64,000 nt of DNA from Listeria weihenstephanensis (GTDB lineage Bacteria; Bacillota; Bacilli; Lactobacillales; Listeriaceae): the NCBI RefSeq assembly GCF_003534205.1, contig NZ_CP011102.1, forward strand, positions 1,128,036-1,192,035. Reading direction: 5' to 3'. Every line of letters starts with the position of its first letter. Positions within the stretch are counted from its first letter, which is position 1. Under the pieces are notes generated by a model. It had not been told where the DNA came from. It worked only from the letters and a program-made list of their open reading frames with translations, and searched no databases. Both the position numbers and the translations under genes were made by a program. Positions 1 through 8,650 of this stretch are shown here, piece by piece.

Positions 1-2
1 GG

Positions 3-605
3 GTGAAAAAGATGCTTGATACGAAAGCGAGACCATATGTGAGACCGATATTGGATAAAACGGCAGATTTCTTTTTAAAAATCGGATTTTCAGCAAACCA
101 AGTGACGGTTTTGGCATTTGTGATTGGGATTGTTGCCGCGATTTTGGTCGGATTTGGCTGGATGTGGACGGGTGTTTTAGTCCTTTGGTTTTCTGGGTTT
201 TTGGATGCGGTTGATGGGACGATGGCACGGAAAACGAAGCAAAGCGGTTTTGGAACAGTGATGGATGTGACGTTTGATCGAGTGGTCGAAGCGGGGATTA
301 TTATTGCGCTCGCCGCACGTTTTCCGGAACAGCAGTTCATTTTGCTACTTTTGATGGCCTCGATTTTATTTGGAATTACGGCCTTTTTGACAATCGGAAA
401 TGTGGTGCAGAATAAAGGCGTGAAGTCGTTTCATTATGCAACGGGACTCGCGGAACGAACGGAAGGATTTATTTTACTTAGTTTGATGGTATTAACAGCG
501 CCGACTTTCCTATTTTGGACGACGTTATTGTTTTTTGTCATCGAAATAATCTCGACAATACAGCGTTTAATCGAAGCGCACAGACAGCTCGATAAGGAGG
601 GGTGA
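3..605 (+). CDS. CDP-alcohol phosphatidyltransferase family membrane protein
   Basis: Integral membrane enzyme of the family that moves a phospho-alcohol from a CDP-alcohol to a second alcohol in phospholipid synthesis. The signature is visible at residues 70-92: DG-TM-AR, then G-TVM-D-VTF-D. Only seven residues separate AR from G, where eight are usual. Several hydrophobic segments follow. The length of 200 aa is normal. The GTG at 3 and the ATG at 12 are both possible starts; the ribosome binding site would lie outside the window, so the true start may be further upstream. The gene ends 5 bp before the flavin reductase, suggesting one operon. The substrate cannot be told from sequence. Confidence 0.85.
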   Translation: MKKMLDTKARPYVRPILDKTADFFLKIGFSANQVTVLAFVIGIVAAILVGFGWMWTGVLVLWFSGFLDAVDGTMARKTKQSGFGTVMDVTFDRVVEAGIIIALAARFPEQQFILLLLMASILFGITAFLTIGNVVQNKGVKSFHYATGLAERTEGFILLSLMVLTAPTFLFWTTLLFFVIEIISTIQRLIEAHRQLDKEG

Positions 606-610
606 GGACG

Positions 611-1963
611 ATGAAAAAGCATCATCAGGTGATTGTGATTGGCGGCGGCGCGGCGGGACTCTATGCTACGGCTGGCTTGGCGCGACTTGGCGTTGATGTC
701 GCGGTGGTTAATGCAGACGCAAATATGGGTGGCGATTGTCTTCATTTTGGCTGTGTTCCTTCGAAAACGCTGCTACATATGGCGCAGGAAACAACGGAGT
801 GGACGGAAATTCAGGCGAAAATAAGGGACGTGATCGCCGAGATTCAAGTGCATGACAGCGTTCCACGTTTTGAAGAAATCGGCACAACGGTTTACATTGG
901 AAAAGCGCGTTTTCTAGATGCGCACCGGATCGCGGTTGGGGAGCAAGAACTCAGCGCGAAAAAGTTCATTATTGCGACGGGTTCGCGCCCAAGGGTTCCG
1001 AGTGTGGCGGGGCTTGAGGATGCGATGTATGAAACAAATGAGACGCTGTTCCAGATGGCAAAACTTCCACGCAAAATGGTGGTTATTGGCGCTGGACCAG
1101 TCGGACTCGAACTTGGGCAAGCTTTGCAAAACATCGGCGTTGAAATTACGATTTTTGATCATAATACTGAATTTTTAAAACATTTTAGCCGTGATATCGC
1201 GGATATTGCCTTGCAAAAACTAAATTTAGATATTCATCTAAACAGCGTGCTAACCGAAGCGACTCGCCTTAATAAAGACGAAATCAGCCTTAAAATCACA
1301 GAATCAGGGGTAGAAAAAACACTGATCGTCGAAAAAATCCTTTTTGCAGCGGGACAAATAGCGAATATCGATATGCTTGGATTGGAACAGACCGGCATTG
1401 CTTACGACACAAAAATCGATACGAATCCCTATCTACAAACGACGACACCACATATTTATGCAATCGGGGACGTGATCAAAAGTCCAAGTCTCACACATGC
1501 AGGTGGCGCCGAAGCTCGAATCGCCCTCACAAACATCGCATTCGGCAATTTTAGCAAAGTAAACTACAGCACACTTGCTTCGGTGATTTATACAAAACCA
1601 GAAATTTATCAGCTCGCATCGACACAAAAAACAAACAGAATTCTATCTGCATCAGGCGCCAACATCGATCGTTTCAAAACCGACAACGAACCAGAAGCTC
1701 TCGTCAAAATCGGCATCGACACCAAGGCAAAAATCGTTCACGCGGAGGCAATCGGAACGGATATCTCAACAGTCATGCAACAAGTGGCGCTGCTCAAATC
1801 CACAGGCGCCAAACTCACAGACCTATCCAAACCAATCTACCCGTACCCAACCAAATCAGAAATCCTGAAAAATATATCGGATCAATTACTCACCGAAAAA
1901 CTCGAAAAACCAATTTTACAACGACTTATTCGCAAAATCATCAAATGGAGGGGGTTATCATGA
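611..1963 (+). CDS. FAD-dependent pyridine nucleotide-disulfide oxidoreductase
   Basis: Class-I flavin disulfide reductase of the dihydrolipoamide dehydrogenase / mercuric reductase type, 450 aa. Residues 8-15 hold the FAD-binding GGGAAG loop. The redox disulfide is in GGDCLHFGCVPSK near residue 45. An NAD(P) Rossmann loop, IGAGPVGLELG, lies near residue 160 and the second FAD contact, YAIGD, near 285. A C-terminal dimerisation domain follows. The family's catalytic His-Pro near the C terminus appears as YPYPT, so the usual base is missing. The ATG at 611 is preferred because AAGGAGGG sits 9 nt upstream; the GTG at 602 overlaps the previous stop. The gene overlaps the TVP38 gene by 4 nt. Substrate unknown. 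Confidence 0.85.
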   Translation: MKKHHQVIVIGGGAAGLYATAGLARLGVDVAVVNADANMGGDCLHFGCVPSKTLLHMAQETTEWTEIQAKIRDVIAEIQVHDSVPRFEEIGTTVYIGKARFLDAHRIAVGEQELSAKKFIIATGSRPRVPSVAGLEDAMYETNETLFQMAKLPRKMVVIGAGPVGLELGQALQNIGVEITIFDHNTEFLKHFSRDIADIALQKLNLDIHLNSVLTEATRLNKDEISLKITESGVEKTLIVEKILFAAGQIANIDMLGLEQTGIAYDTKIDTNPYLQTTTPHIYAIGDVIKSPSLTHAGGAEARIALTNIAFGNFSKVNYSTLASVIYTKPEIYQLASTQKTNRILSASGANIDRFKTDNEPEALVKIGIDTKAKIVHAEAIGTDISTVMQQVALLKSTGAKLTDLSKPIYPYPTKSEILKNISDQLLTEKLEKPILQRLIRKIIKWRGLS

Positions 1964-2607
1964 AGAAATTTTGGCAAGAATGGCGCGGCATTATTTTATT
2001 TGTGGTGTTTGTAATCACTGGTTTTCTAGTCATTTATAAACTCGGAATTGTTGATAGTTTCAACGTAGCGGAACTTAGTAAAGTCGTGCGCGATATGGGC
2101 ATTTGGGGCAAAATTCTTTACGTGATTACCTATATTCTGCGCCCACTCGTATTATTTCCCGCAACCCCGCTCACACTTTTCGGTGGCTACACATTCGGCG
2201 CGGTACAAGGCACGATTCTAGATGTGATTGGCGCTGGAACTGGAGCACTTCTAGCGTTCTGGATTGCCCGTAAACTCGGAAAAGATAAAATCGAACGCCT
2301 CATTCAAGGGAAAAAACTTGAAAAATTCGATCATAAACTTGGCGAAAATGGTTTTTTAGTCGTGCTATATTTGCGACTCATCCCACTTTTTCCTTTTGAT
2401 AGCATCAATTATTCGATGGGCCTCAGCTCGGTGCGGACGCGCGATTATGCTGCAGCAACGTATCTCGGCATTATTCCAGGCGCATTTGTCCTCAATTTCC
2501 TCGGTTCTTCACTTGGTCGTCTCGATTGGCAATTTTACACGGCGATCGCTTTATACGCTTTCATGATCATTTTACCCCTGATCGTGAAAAAATTAAGAAA
2601 TAACTAA
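1960..2607 (+). CDS. TVP38/TMEM64 (DedA-like) family membrane protein
   Basis: Polytopic membrane protein of about 215 aa in the TVP38/TMEM64 (SNARE-associated, VTT domain) family, distantly related to DedA. The core reads FPATPLTLFGGYTFG, then GAGTGALLAFWIARKLG and LRLIPLFPFDSINYSMGLS, matching the family's re-entrant-loop motifs. Bacterial members are linked to lipid scrambling or envelope homeostasis, but no substrate can be read here. The ATG at 1960 overlaps the upstream stop as ATGA and has GGAGGGGG just before it; the ATG at 1945 has no spacing for a ribosome site. It closes a three-gene operon. Genomes often place TVP38 genes next to MerA-like reductases. Confidence 0.85.
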   Translation: MKKFWQEWRGIILFVVFVITGFLVIYKLGIVDSFNVAELSKVVRDMGIWGKILYVITYILRPLVLFPATPLTLFGGYTFGAVQGTILDVIGAGTGALLAFWIARKLGKDKIERLIQGKKLEKFDHKLGENGFLVVLYLRLIPLFPFDSINYSMGLSSVRTRDYAAATYLGIIPGAFVLNFLGSSLGRLDWQFYTAIALYAFMIILPLIVKKLRNN

Positions 2608-2684
2608 GAAACACGTAAACGTTACCATATCTTTCGTTGTTATGATGAGAAAGTAGAAAATAATAACGAAGAGAGGTAAAAATA

Positions 2685-3140
2685 ATGAAAGTAAAAGCAG
2701 CAATTTTAACAGTAGCGCTAGGTTCGACATTGGTATTGGCAGCATGTGGAGGCGCGGATTCATCAAGCAAAGACGACAAAAAAGACGACACGAAGTCAGC
2801 GATGACAAACAAAAAAGACAACATGATGAAAGCGAACGAGAAAGTACCGTTGATGGCGGCGCTCAGCGGGGAAGGTGCGCATAAAGTGAGCGGAACAGCG
2901 ACGATCGACGGCGATGACTTGAAATTGATGAACTTCAAAACCGATGAAGGTCCTGATTTGCACGTGTATTTAACAAAAGATGGCGATATTAAAACCGGCA
3001 AAGAAATCTCAAAAATCGATCTAAAAGCGGCGGAGCAAAACTTCTCGTTGACAGGCGTTGAAACAGCAGACTACAATACGGCCGTGATCTACTGCGAAAA
3101 AGCGCATGAAGTATTTGGTCAAGCACCGCTAAACAGCTAA
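2685..3140 (+). CDS. DM13-domain lipoprotein
   Basis: Secreted lipoprotein of 151 aa. The N terminus is a lipoprotein signal ending in the lipobox LAAC (Cys about residue 21). A charged Lys/Asp/Ser linker follows to about residue 55. The rest is a DM13 domain, with the characteristic endings DLHVYLT and AVIYCEKAHEVFG. DM13 domains are proposed to work in extracellular redox reactions through the conserved Cys seen here. GAGAGG lies upstream of the ATG. The next gene encodes a DoxX-type membrane protein 13 bp away, so the two probably form a redox pair in the envelope. That partnership is inference. Confidence 0.85.
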   Translation: MKVKAAILTVALGSTLVLAACGGADSSSKDDKKDDTKSAMTNKKDNMMKANEKVPLMAALSGEGAHKVSGTATIDGDDLKLMNFKTDEGPDLHVYLTKDGDIKTGKEISKIDLKAAEQNFSLTGVETADYNTAVIYCEKAHEVFGQAPLNS

Positions 3141-3153
3141 GGAGTGGGTCCTG

Positions 3154-3618
3154 ATGCGTATCATCAAACAAAGCGCGAACGTCTTATTCTCGATTATTCG
3201 GATCTGTCTCGGGTTCAGCTGGTTTCACGAAGGCTGGTTCAAGATTCAAGCCAAATTCGATATTTCTGGACTCGTGCCAAGCGTTCTAGCCAACACAGAC
3301 TCACCAGATTGGTACAAAACATTCATGGAAACCGTAGTGGCTCCTAACACAGGATTGTTCAACATTTTGATTCCGTGGGGCGAGCTCCTCGTTGGCCTTG
3401 GATTAATCACAGGGATACTTACTTTACCAGCCTTAGTCTCCGGCATTTTCATGGGGATCAACTACTGGTTGGCAGATATGATTTATATTTATCCATTGCA
3501 ACTCGCGGTTGGAATTGTCCTAGTCCTCACAATACATCAAGCTAACTATTTTAGCCTGACAAATGTCTACAAAATCTGGCACAAAAAGCGACATGCCAAA
3601 GCAGGAGATAACCCTTAA
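3154..3618 (+). CDS. DoxX family membrane protein
   Basis: Four-helix membrane protein of 154 aa of the DoxX / quinone-oxidoreductase-subunit type. The N-terminal helix carries RICLGFSWFHEGWFKI, the usual start of this family. A central helix contains the conserved GELLVGLGLITG, and two more helices follow. It begins 13 bp after the DM13 lipoprotein with AAGGAG 9 nt upstream of its ATG, so co-transcription is likely. DoxX relatives are associated with thiol or quinone redox chemistry, but the substrate is unknown. The gene ends at a bidirectional terminator shared with the convergent LCP gene. Confidence 0.8.
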   Translation: MRIIKQSANVLFSIIRICLGFSWFHEGWFKIQAKFDISGLVPSVLANTDSPDWYKTFMETVVAPNTGLFNILIPWGELLVGLGLITGILTLPALVSGIFMGINYWLADMIYIYPLQLAVGIVLVLTIHQANYFSLTNVYKIWHKKRHAKAGDNP

Positions 3619-3626
3619 TACAGAAA

Positions 3627-3656
3627 AAGAAGCTCCCAGTCACGCAGGAGCTTCTT
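3627..3656. terminator. Bidirectional rho-independent terminator
   Basis: A perfect 10-bp inverted repeat (AAGAAGCTCC at 3627-3636, GGAGCTTCTT at 3647-3656) with a 10-nt loop lies between the converging DoxX and LCP genes. A-rich sequence lies on the left and T-rich sequence on the right, so it can act on both strands. Confidence 0.85.
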
Positions 3657-3664
3657 CTTAATCT

Positions 3665-4594
3665 TTATTCCAACTCTAAGTTTTTCGCTAGAGAATCGTG
3701 TAGTTTCTGACGTTCTGCATCGGATACATTGTAGTACCAAATACCATCAGATTTACCGCCATCACCAGCAACTGTCATATTTTCTACATTATTACGTGCG
3801 GAAATATAGTTTTTGGCAATACGAGTAATATCTGTCATGGTTAAATCGGTTTGCATGTTCTTACCAACGGCAGACAAGATCTCATCGAAGTTCCACAGTG
3901 TTTGTGTCGTTGCAACTTTCTCAACAACCGCTTGGATCACTTCTTGTTGACGCATTTGACGACCAAAGTCACCACGCGCATCTGTTTTACGAATACGAAC
4001 ATAAGCTAAGGCATCTGTACCGTTAAGTGTTACATTACCTTTTTTAAATTCTTTATCTTTCAGGCTGATGTCCATGTCGTTGTAAACTTCAACACCACCA
4101 ACAGCGTCGACCAAATCTTTCAGGCCTTCCATGTTGATTTTGATATAGTAGTTAATCGGAATACCATTTAAAAAGTTCGTTACAGTATCTTCCGCCATTT
4201 TCACGCCACCATAAGCATAGGCAGCATTGATTTTGTTTGTGGAGTTATGTCCAATAATTTCAGCACGTGTATCACGAGGAATACTTAACATTTGTGCTTT
4301 ATTCGTTGTTCCATTGACCGTTGCGACCATTGTTGTATCAGAACGACCGACATCGCCTTCACGTTGGTCAATACCTAGAATTAGGACGGAGAACGGGTTG
4401 TTCCCATCAAGATCAACTGGTTTTGCTGTTTTGCCTGCTACAGGCTCATATATTGTATCCATGGTTGACTTTGTTTGGTACACAGCATATCCAACAATGC
4501 CTCCTAAAACTAAGAAAATACCTAAAACAATCCACAGGAAAATTCTTAGACCTTTGCGTTTCTTTTTTGTCTTTGTGCGTTTTTCAGCGCGCAT
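3665..4594 (-). CDS. LytR-CpsA-Psr (LCP) family wall-polymer ligase
   Basis: Membrane-anchored LCP protein of 309 aa that would attach teichoic acid or another glycopolymer from its undecaprenyl carrier to peptidoglycan, outside the membrane. A basic cytoplasmic tail and one transmembrane helix (about residues 16-38) precede the LCP domain. The domain shows the motifs ILGIDQR, IPRDTR, KINAAYAYGG and YVRIRKTDARGDFGRQ. The start at 4594 is chosen because AGAGAGG precedes it. Reading further upstream, to 4636 or 4747, only adds residues encoded by an intergenic repeat. TagO, which makes the polymer's lipid-linked first sugar, lies divergently upstream and fits the same pathway. Confidence 0.88.
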   Translation of the reverse strand: MRAEKRTKTKKKRKGLRIFLWIVLGIFLVLGGIVGYAVYQTKSTMDTIYEPVAGKTAKPVDLDGNNPFSVLILGIDQREGDVGRSDTTMVATVNGTTNKAQMLSIPRDTRAEIIGHNSTNKINAAYAYGGVKMAEDTVTNFLNGIPINYYIKINMEGLKDLVDAVGGVEVYNDMDISLKDKEFKKGNVTLNGTDALAYVRIRKTDARGDFGRQMRQQEVIQAVVEKVATTQTLWNFDEILSAVGKNMQTDLTMTDITRIAKNYISARNNVENMTVAGDGGKSDGIWYYNVSDAERQKLHDSLAKNLELE

Positions 4595-4682
4595 TTGCGT
4601 CTCAACCTCTCTAGTGAAATTTCTGTCACTTCCCATTTTACTACATAGTGGGAAACTTGTCATTAATATTCCATGAGAATTT

Positions 4683-4850
4683 GGCTCCAAAAGGGGCGAC
4701 AAACGCTCATTTACGTCATTAAAAATTCCGCTCCGATGCTCTCGCACAATTCGTACGTTCCGCTTCGGTGCTCATTTTTGCCTAGCAACCAAGCATTTGT
4801 TGGTCCTTTTGGGTTCAGTGTATTAGGAAAGATTACGTGGTTTTTAGGGA
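4683..4850. repeat. Family A intergenic palindromic repeat, copy A1 (diverged)
   Basis: The most diverged family A copy, between the LCP and tagO promoters. The left end contains GGGGCGACAAACGCTCATTT (4694-4713) and the right end contains GCCTAGCAACCAAGCATTTG, whose reverse complement resembles the left end. The outer flanks (CTCCAAAAGG at 4685 and CCTTTTGGG at 4805) extend the inverted repeat. The conserved core words (TTAAAA, CCGCTCCGATGCTCTCG, CTCATTTTTGCCTAG) match copies at 31.8, 37.4, 47.1 and 52.0 kb. From 4851 to about 5090 I see only AT-rich sequence without a clear element. Confidence 0.7.
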
Positions 4851-5106
4851 TGATTTGAAAGTCTGATGGGTAGGTGAACAAAAGTGTGGCAGGACTTCTT
4901 AGAAAAGCAGCATTGGGAGTTGTATATGACGCTTCGGATCGGTGATTCTGGATGGAAACAGGATTTTGATTGTGTTTTTTTTGATTTGTGGGTATAATTG
5001 GTGGGATAGGATTCAAATTGTGTGGACTTTTGGTGGACGTGATGGTATATTGCGTCGTGTTTTACATATATAAAAATGAGCTATTTTGAGAAGGGGACGA
5101 GGAGTT

Positions 5107-6168
5107 ATGTGGACCATTGTTTTGATATGTTTTTTGGCCGCACTTCTTTTGACGCCTATTGTGAGACGGATTGTCATTAAATTTGATATAACGGATAAAC
5201 CAGATAAGAGACGGATTAATGTGGTGCCGATACCGAGTCTTGGTGGGGTCGCTATTTTTGTTGCGTTTTTAATTGGGATGTTCCTGTTGCCAATTGATAA
5301 ATCGCTTTTGTGGCCGCTTGTTATTGGCGTCAGTGTGATCGCAATTACTGGGATGTTGGACGATATTCTGGAGTTGAAGGCACGCTATAAATTGATTGGG
5401 CAGTTGATTGCTGCTGGGATTATTGTTTTTTGGGGCGGTATTAATATTACCTTCATCAATTTACCATTTGGTGGCGAGATACATTTTGGATTTATGGCGA
5501 TTCCGCTGACGTTGCTTTGGATTGTCGCGATTACGAATGCGATTAATCTCATCGATGGCTTGGATGGGCTTGCTGCTGGGGTCTCGACGATCGCGCTTCT
5601 GACGATCATGGGGATGGCGTTTGTGATGGGCGACCCGATTGTTATTATGATTACGGCGGTACTTGTTGCCTCAACACTTGGTTTCTTACCGTATAACTTC
5701 TATCCTGCTAAAATTTTCATGGGAGATACGGGCGCGTTATTCTTAGGTTATATTATTGCTATTCTTTCGCTGATGGGATTCAAAAATGTCACGTTTATTT
5801 CGCTGATTGTGCCGATCTTGATTTTAGGGGTGCCGATTTTCGATACAATTTTGGCGATTATTCGTCGTATTGTACACAGAACACCAATCGCGATGGCAGA
5901 TAAATCACATTTGCATCATAGCTTAATGAAGCTCGGGTTTACGCATCGCCAAACAGTGATTTTAATTTATGCGATTTCAGCTTTGTTCTCATTATTTGCA
6001 CTCATTTTCACAATGTCGACATTTTGGGGATCATTCCTGCTAATCTTTGTATTGCTCATCGTGGGCGAGTTTTTCGTAGAGGTTTTAGGATTGATCAGCC
6101 AAAATTATCGACCGATGATGCGACTGCTCCGAATCGAACGGATTGAACGGGAAGAGGAACAGGAATAG
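5107..6168 (+). CDS. tagO: Undecaprenyl-phosphate GlcNAc-1-phosphate transferase TagO
   Basis: Polytopic membrane enzyme of 353 aa that moves GlcNAc-1-phosphate from UDP-GlcNAc to undecaprenyl phosphate, the first step of wall teichoic acid synthesis. The MraY/WecA motifs are present: GMLDDILELKARYKL (acidic pair), NAINLIDGLDGLAAG, FPYNF-type LPYNFYPAKIFMGDTGALF, and the His-rich DKSHLHHSLMKLGF. WecA-type spacing and the HLHH motif favour TagO over MraY. The ATG at 5107 is preferred, with GAAGGGG 10 nt upstream; the TTG at 5086 lacks a site. A terminator follows at 6177. The divergent LCP ligase would use the finished polymer. Confidence 0.9.
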   Translation: MWTIVLICFLAALLLTPIVRRIVIKFDITDKPDKRRINVVPIPSLGGVAIFVAFLIGMFLLPIDKSLLWPLVIGVSVIAITGMLDDILELKARYKLIGQLIAAGIIVFWGGINITFINLPFGGEIHFGFMAIPLTLLWIVAITNAINLIDGLDGLAAGVSTIALLTIMGMAFVMGDPIVIMITAVLVASTLGFLPYNFYPAKIFMGDTGALFLGYIIAILSLMGFKNVTFISLIVPILILGVPIFDTILAIIRRIVHRTPIAMADKSHLHHSLMKLGFTHRQTVILIYAISALFSLFALIFTMSTFWGSFLLIFVLLIVGEFFVEVLGLISQNYRPMMRLLRIERIEREEEQE

Positions 6169-6176
6169 AGACGCGC

Positions 6177-6210
6177 GAACTTATCTTTTATTAGGTAGGT
6201 TCTTTTTTTT
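6177..6210 (+). terminator. Terminator after tagO
   Basis: GAACTTATC (6177-6185) pairs with GGTAGGTTC (6194-6202), with two G-U pairs and an 8-nt loop, followed by eight T residues. Confidence 0.8.
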
Positions 6211-6218
6211 ATAAGCTC

Positions 6219-6247
6219 TTGATGCTTAGGGGGAACTGTGTTAATCT
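6219..6247 (+). promoter_or_regulatory. Probable sigma-A promoter of the U32 pair
   Basis: TTGATG (6219-6224), a 17-bp spacer and TAATCT (6242-6247), about 40 bp upstream of the first U32 gene and just after the tagO terminator. Confidence 0.5.
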
Positions 6248-6286
6248 AATCAAGTAAGTTTTAAACAGATCAAAGGAGAGATAAAC

Positions 6287-7195
6287 ATGAATATTATTGC
6301 CACGGCAGAGTCGGTATTGCAAGCTGAATTGTTGCTGGGCGCGGGGGTAGACACGCTATACGTCGGAGGAAGTCGATTTGGACTGCGAATGCCGCAATCA
6401 TTGACGCTCGCCGAAATTAGTGAAATAACTAACAAAGCGCACCAGGCAGGGAAAAAGGTCTTAGTGGCCGTGAATGCACTCATGCACAATGAGCATTTGA
6501 AAGATTTACCTGCTTATTTACGTGAACTATCTAACATAAAGGTAGACGCCATTACTGTAGGGGACCCAGGTGTTGTTTTTATGTTACATGAAATGAAGCT
6601 TGATTTACCGTTTATCTATGATGCACAAACGTTTGTGACGAGCGCGGAACAGGTGGATTTTTGGGTGAAACAAGGGGCAGTTGGGGCTGTCATGGCACGT
6701 GAATTAACGCTGATTGAACTTGAGGCGATCACGGCTAAAATGGATGTTCCAATCGAGGTGCAAGTATACGGACCAACGTGTATTCACCAATCGAAACGGA
6801 AGCTCGTGACTAATTACCAAAACATTGTAGAAATAAAAGATGATACGTCGAAAGAGCGCGGGCTTTATTTGCGTGAGCCAAATGATGCGGATAGTCAGTT
6901 GCCAATTTATGAGGATGAGAATGGGACGCATATTTTTTCAACGGAGGATTTGTCGTTGATGCCGTATTTGGAGCGTGTGTATAACGCTGGACTCAAAACG
7001 TGGAAGCTGGATGGTGTGTTATTGCCAGGCGAGGATTTTGTCGCGATTGTAGCACTCTTCGTGAAGGCAAAAGAAGCGCTTGAAGCGGGCGATTTTGTTG
7101 CGGAGAATTTTGTGAATAAATTAGCGAGATTACAACCGGCAACGCGTGTACTAGGAACAGGATTCTTTTTGAAACAACCAGACGAGGTAAAATAG
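6287..7195 (+). CDS. U32-family protein TrhP1-like (tRNA hydroxylation subunit)
   Basis: Peptidase-U32-family protein of 302 aa. In Bacillus, the YrrN/YrrO pair (TrhP1/TrhP2) is needed for prephenate-dependent 5-hydroxylation of uridine 34 in tRNA; the tandem arrangement here matches that pair. This is the shorter, N-terminal-domain-only partner: the barrel begins IIATAESVLQAELLLGAGVDTLYVGG. The U32 signature region reads EVQVYGPTCIHQSKRK and keeps only one of the two signature cysteines, so this subunit is probably not the cluster-binding one. GGAGAG precedes the ATG. The second U32 gene starts 12 bp downstream. Function is from family knowledge. Confidence 0.82.
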   Translation: MNIIATAESVLQAELLLGAGVDTLYVGGSRFGLRMPQSLTLAEISEITNKAHQAGKKVLVAVNALMHNEHLKDLPAYLRELSNIKVDAITVGDPGVVFMLHEMKLDLPFIYDAQTFVTSAEQVDFWVKQGAVGAVMARELTLIELEAITAKMDVPIEVQVYGPTCIHQSKRKLVTNYQNIVEIKDDTSKERGLYLREPNDADSQLPIYEDENGTHIFSTEDLSLMPYLERVYNAGLKTWKLDGVLLPGEDFVAIVALFVKAKEALEAGDFVAENFVNKLARLQPATRVLGTGFFLKQPDEVK

Positions 7196-7207
7196 GAGGG
7201 CATTTTT

Positions 7208-8473
7208 ATGAGAAAAATTACAAAGAAACCGGAAGTTTTAGCGCCGGCGGGAAATTTAGAGAAATTAAAAATTGCGATTCGCTATGGTGCGGACGCTGTA
7301 TATATTGGTGGACAGGCTTTCGGGCTTCGTTCGCGAGCTGGAAACTTCTCGTATGAGGAGATGGAAGAGGGCGTGGCGTTTGCGCATGCACGTGATGCGA
7401 AAGTGTATGTGGCGGCGAATATGGTCGCGCATGACGGTGATACAGAAGGCGCTGGCGAGTTTTTCCGAACGTTGCGGGATATCGGGATTGACGCGGTTAT
7501 CGTGTCGGACCCAGCGTTGATCAGTATTTGTTTTGCGGATGCGCCAGGACTTCCCGTGCATTTGTCAACACAAGCGTCGGCAACGAATTACAAAACGCTT
7601 GAATTTTGGAAGCAACAAGGCTTGGAGCGCGTTGTTTTAGCGCGTGAAGTGAGCATGAGTGAGATTCAGGAAATTGGTCAAAATACGGATGTTGAGATGG
7701 AAGCGTTCATTCATGGTGCGATGTGTATTTCGTATTCTGGACGTTGTACGCTGTCGAATCATATGGCAAATCGTGATGCAAACCGCGGTGGTTGTGCGCA
7801 AAGTTGTCGTTGGAAATATGATCTTTTTGAAATCGATAACGGTATGCCGCGTAATATCGTAGAAGAAGGTGAAGAGCCATTTTCCATGAGCGCCGTCGAT
7901 TTGTCGATGATCCGCTTCATTCCTGATATGGTCGAAGCAGGCGTGGATAGTTTGAAAATTGAAGGACGGATGAAGTCGATTCATTACGTTTCTACAGTAG
8001 CAAGTGTATATCGCAAAGTGGTGGATGCTTATTGTGCTGATCCTGATAATTTTGTGTTCGATCCTGCTTGGGAAGAGGAGCTTTGGAAAGTAGCACAGCG
8101 CGAGTTGTCGACTGGTTTCTTCTATCAAGAGCCAACCGAAGACGAGCAGTTATTTGGAAAAACACGCAAGATTCCACAATATGCTTTCGCGGCGCAAGTT
8201 TTGGCATACGATCCAGAAACGAAAATCGCGACGCTACAACAGCGCAATAACTTTGGCGTGGGCGAGGAAATCGAGTTTTACGGACCAGGTGAAGTGGGCT
8301 TTAAGCAAGTTGTGACGGAGCTTTGGAACGAAAATGATGAGTCGATTGATCGCGCACCAAATGCGATGATGACGGTGAAAATGGTCGTGGAACATCCAGT
8401 TGAAGAATTTTATTTTATGCGTAAGAAAAAAGAAGAGCGCGTGGCTAAGAAACGGGTCAAAGCTTCAAAATAA
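7208..8473 (+). CDS. U32-family protein TrhP2-like (tRNA hydroxylation subunit)
   Basis: Full-length U32 protein of 421 aa, the probable catalytic partner of the preceding gene. It starts with the family's LAPAGNLEKLKIAIRYGADAVY region. The complete signature EAFIHGAMCISYSGRC is at about residues 163-178, followed by further cysteines in NRGGCAQSCRW, consistent with an iron-sulfur site in the TrhP/RlhA group. An extra C-terminal beta domain (from about residue 330) is present, as usual for long U32 members. TAGGAGGG is placed well for the ATG at 7208. A large hairpin terminator follows. Older annotation as a collagenase-like peptidase is less likely. Confidence 0.85.
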   Translation: MRKITKKPEVLAPAGNLEKLKIAIRYGADAVYIGGQAFGLRSRAGNFSYEEMEEGVAFAHARDAKVYVAANMVAHDGDTEGAGEFFRTLRDIGIDAVIVSDPALISICFADAPGLPVHLSTQASATNYKTLEFWKQQGLERVVLAREVSMSEIQEIGQNTDVEMEAFIHGAMCISYSGRCTLSNHMANRDANRGGCAQSCRWKYDLFEIDNGMPRNIVEEGEEPFSMSAVDLSMIRFIPDMVEAGVDSLKIEGRMKSIHYVSTVASVYRKVVDAYCADPDNFVFDPAWEEELWKVAQRELSTGFFYQEPTEDEQLFGKTRKIPQYAFAAQVLAYDPETKIATLQQRNNFGVGEEIEFYGPGEVGFKQVVTELWNENDESIDRAPNAMMTVKMVVEHPVEEFYFMRKKKEERVAKKRVKASK

Positions 8474-8500
8474 ATTATATTTTAACGCAAGCTATTCCGA

Positions 8501-8573
8501 GTTCACCATACCCTCAGATTTTAACGACGGAGATAAGTGTTCGTTGATTCGCTGAGGTATAGTGAACTTTTTT
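8501..8573 (+). terminator. Long-loop terminator after the U32 pair
   Basis: GTTCACCATACCCTCAG (8501-8517) pairs with CTGAGGTATAGTGAAC (8552-8567 region) with one bulge, followed by a T run. The 34-nt loop contains a smaller AACGA/TCGTT hairpin. Confidence 0.75.
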
Positions 8574-8596
8574 AATAACTTACGACTCGCGAATGA

Positions 8597-8625
8597 TTGT
8601 GATTCCATAGAAACGCTGGTATAAT
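8597..8625 (+). promoter_or_regulatory. Sigma-A promoter of lemA-htpX
   Basis: TTGTGA (8597-8602), 17-bp spacer, perfect TATAAT (8620-8625), 25 bp upstream of the lemA start. Confidence 0.75.
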
Positions 8626-8650
8626 AGTAACAAACACAAGAAGGAGTTGT

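Noticed and set aside
4595-4747. N-terminal extension of the LCP protein
   Set aside because: The extra residues are encoded by repeat A1 and the untranslated region; a ribosome site and the typical basic N terminus lie at 4594.
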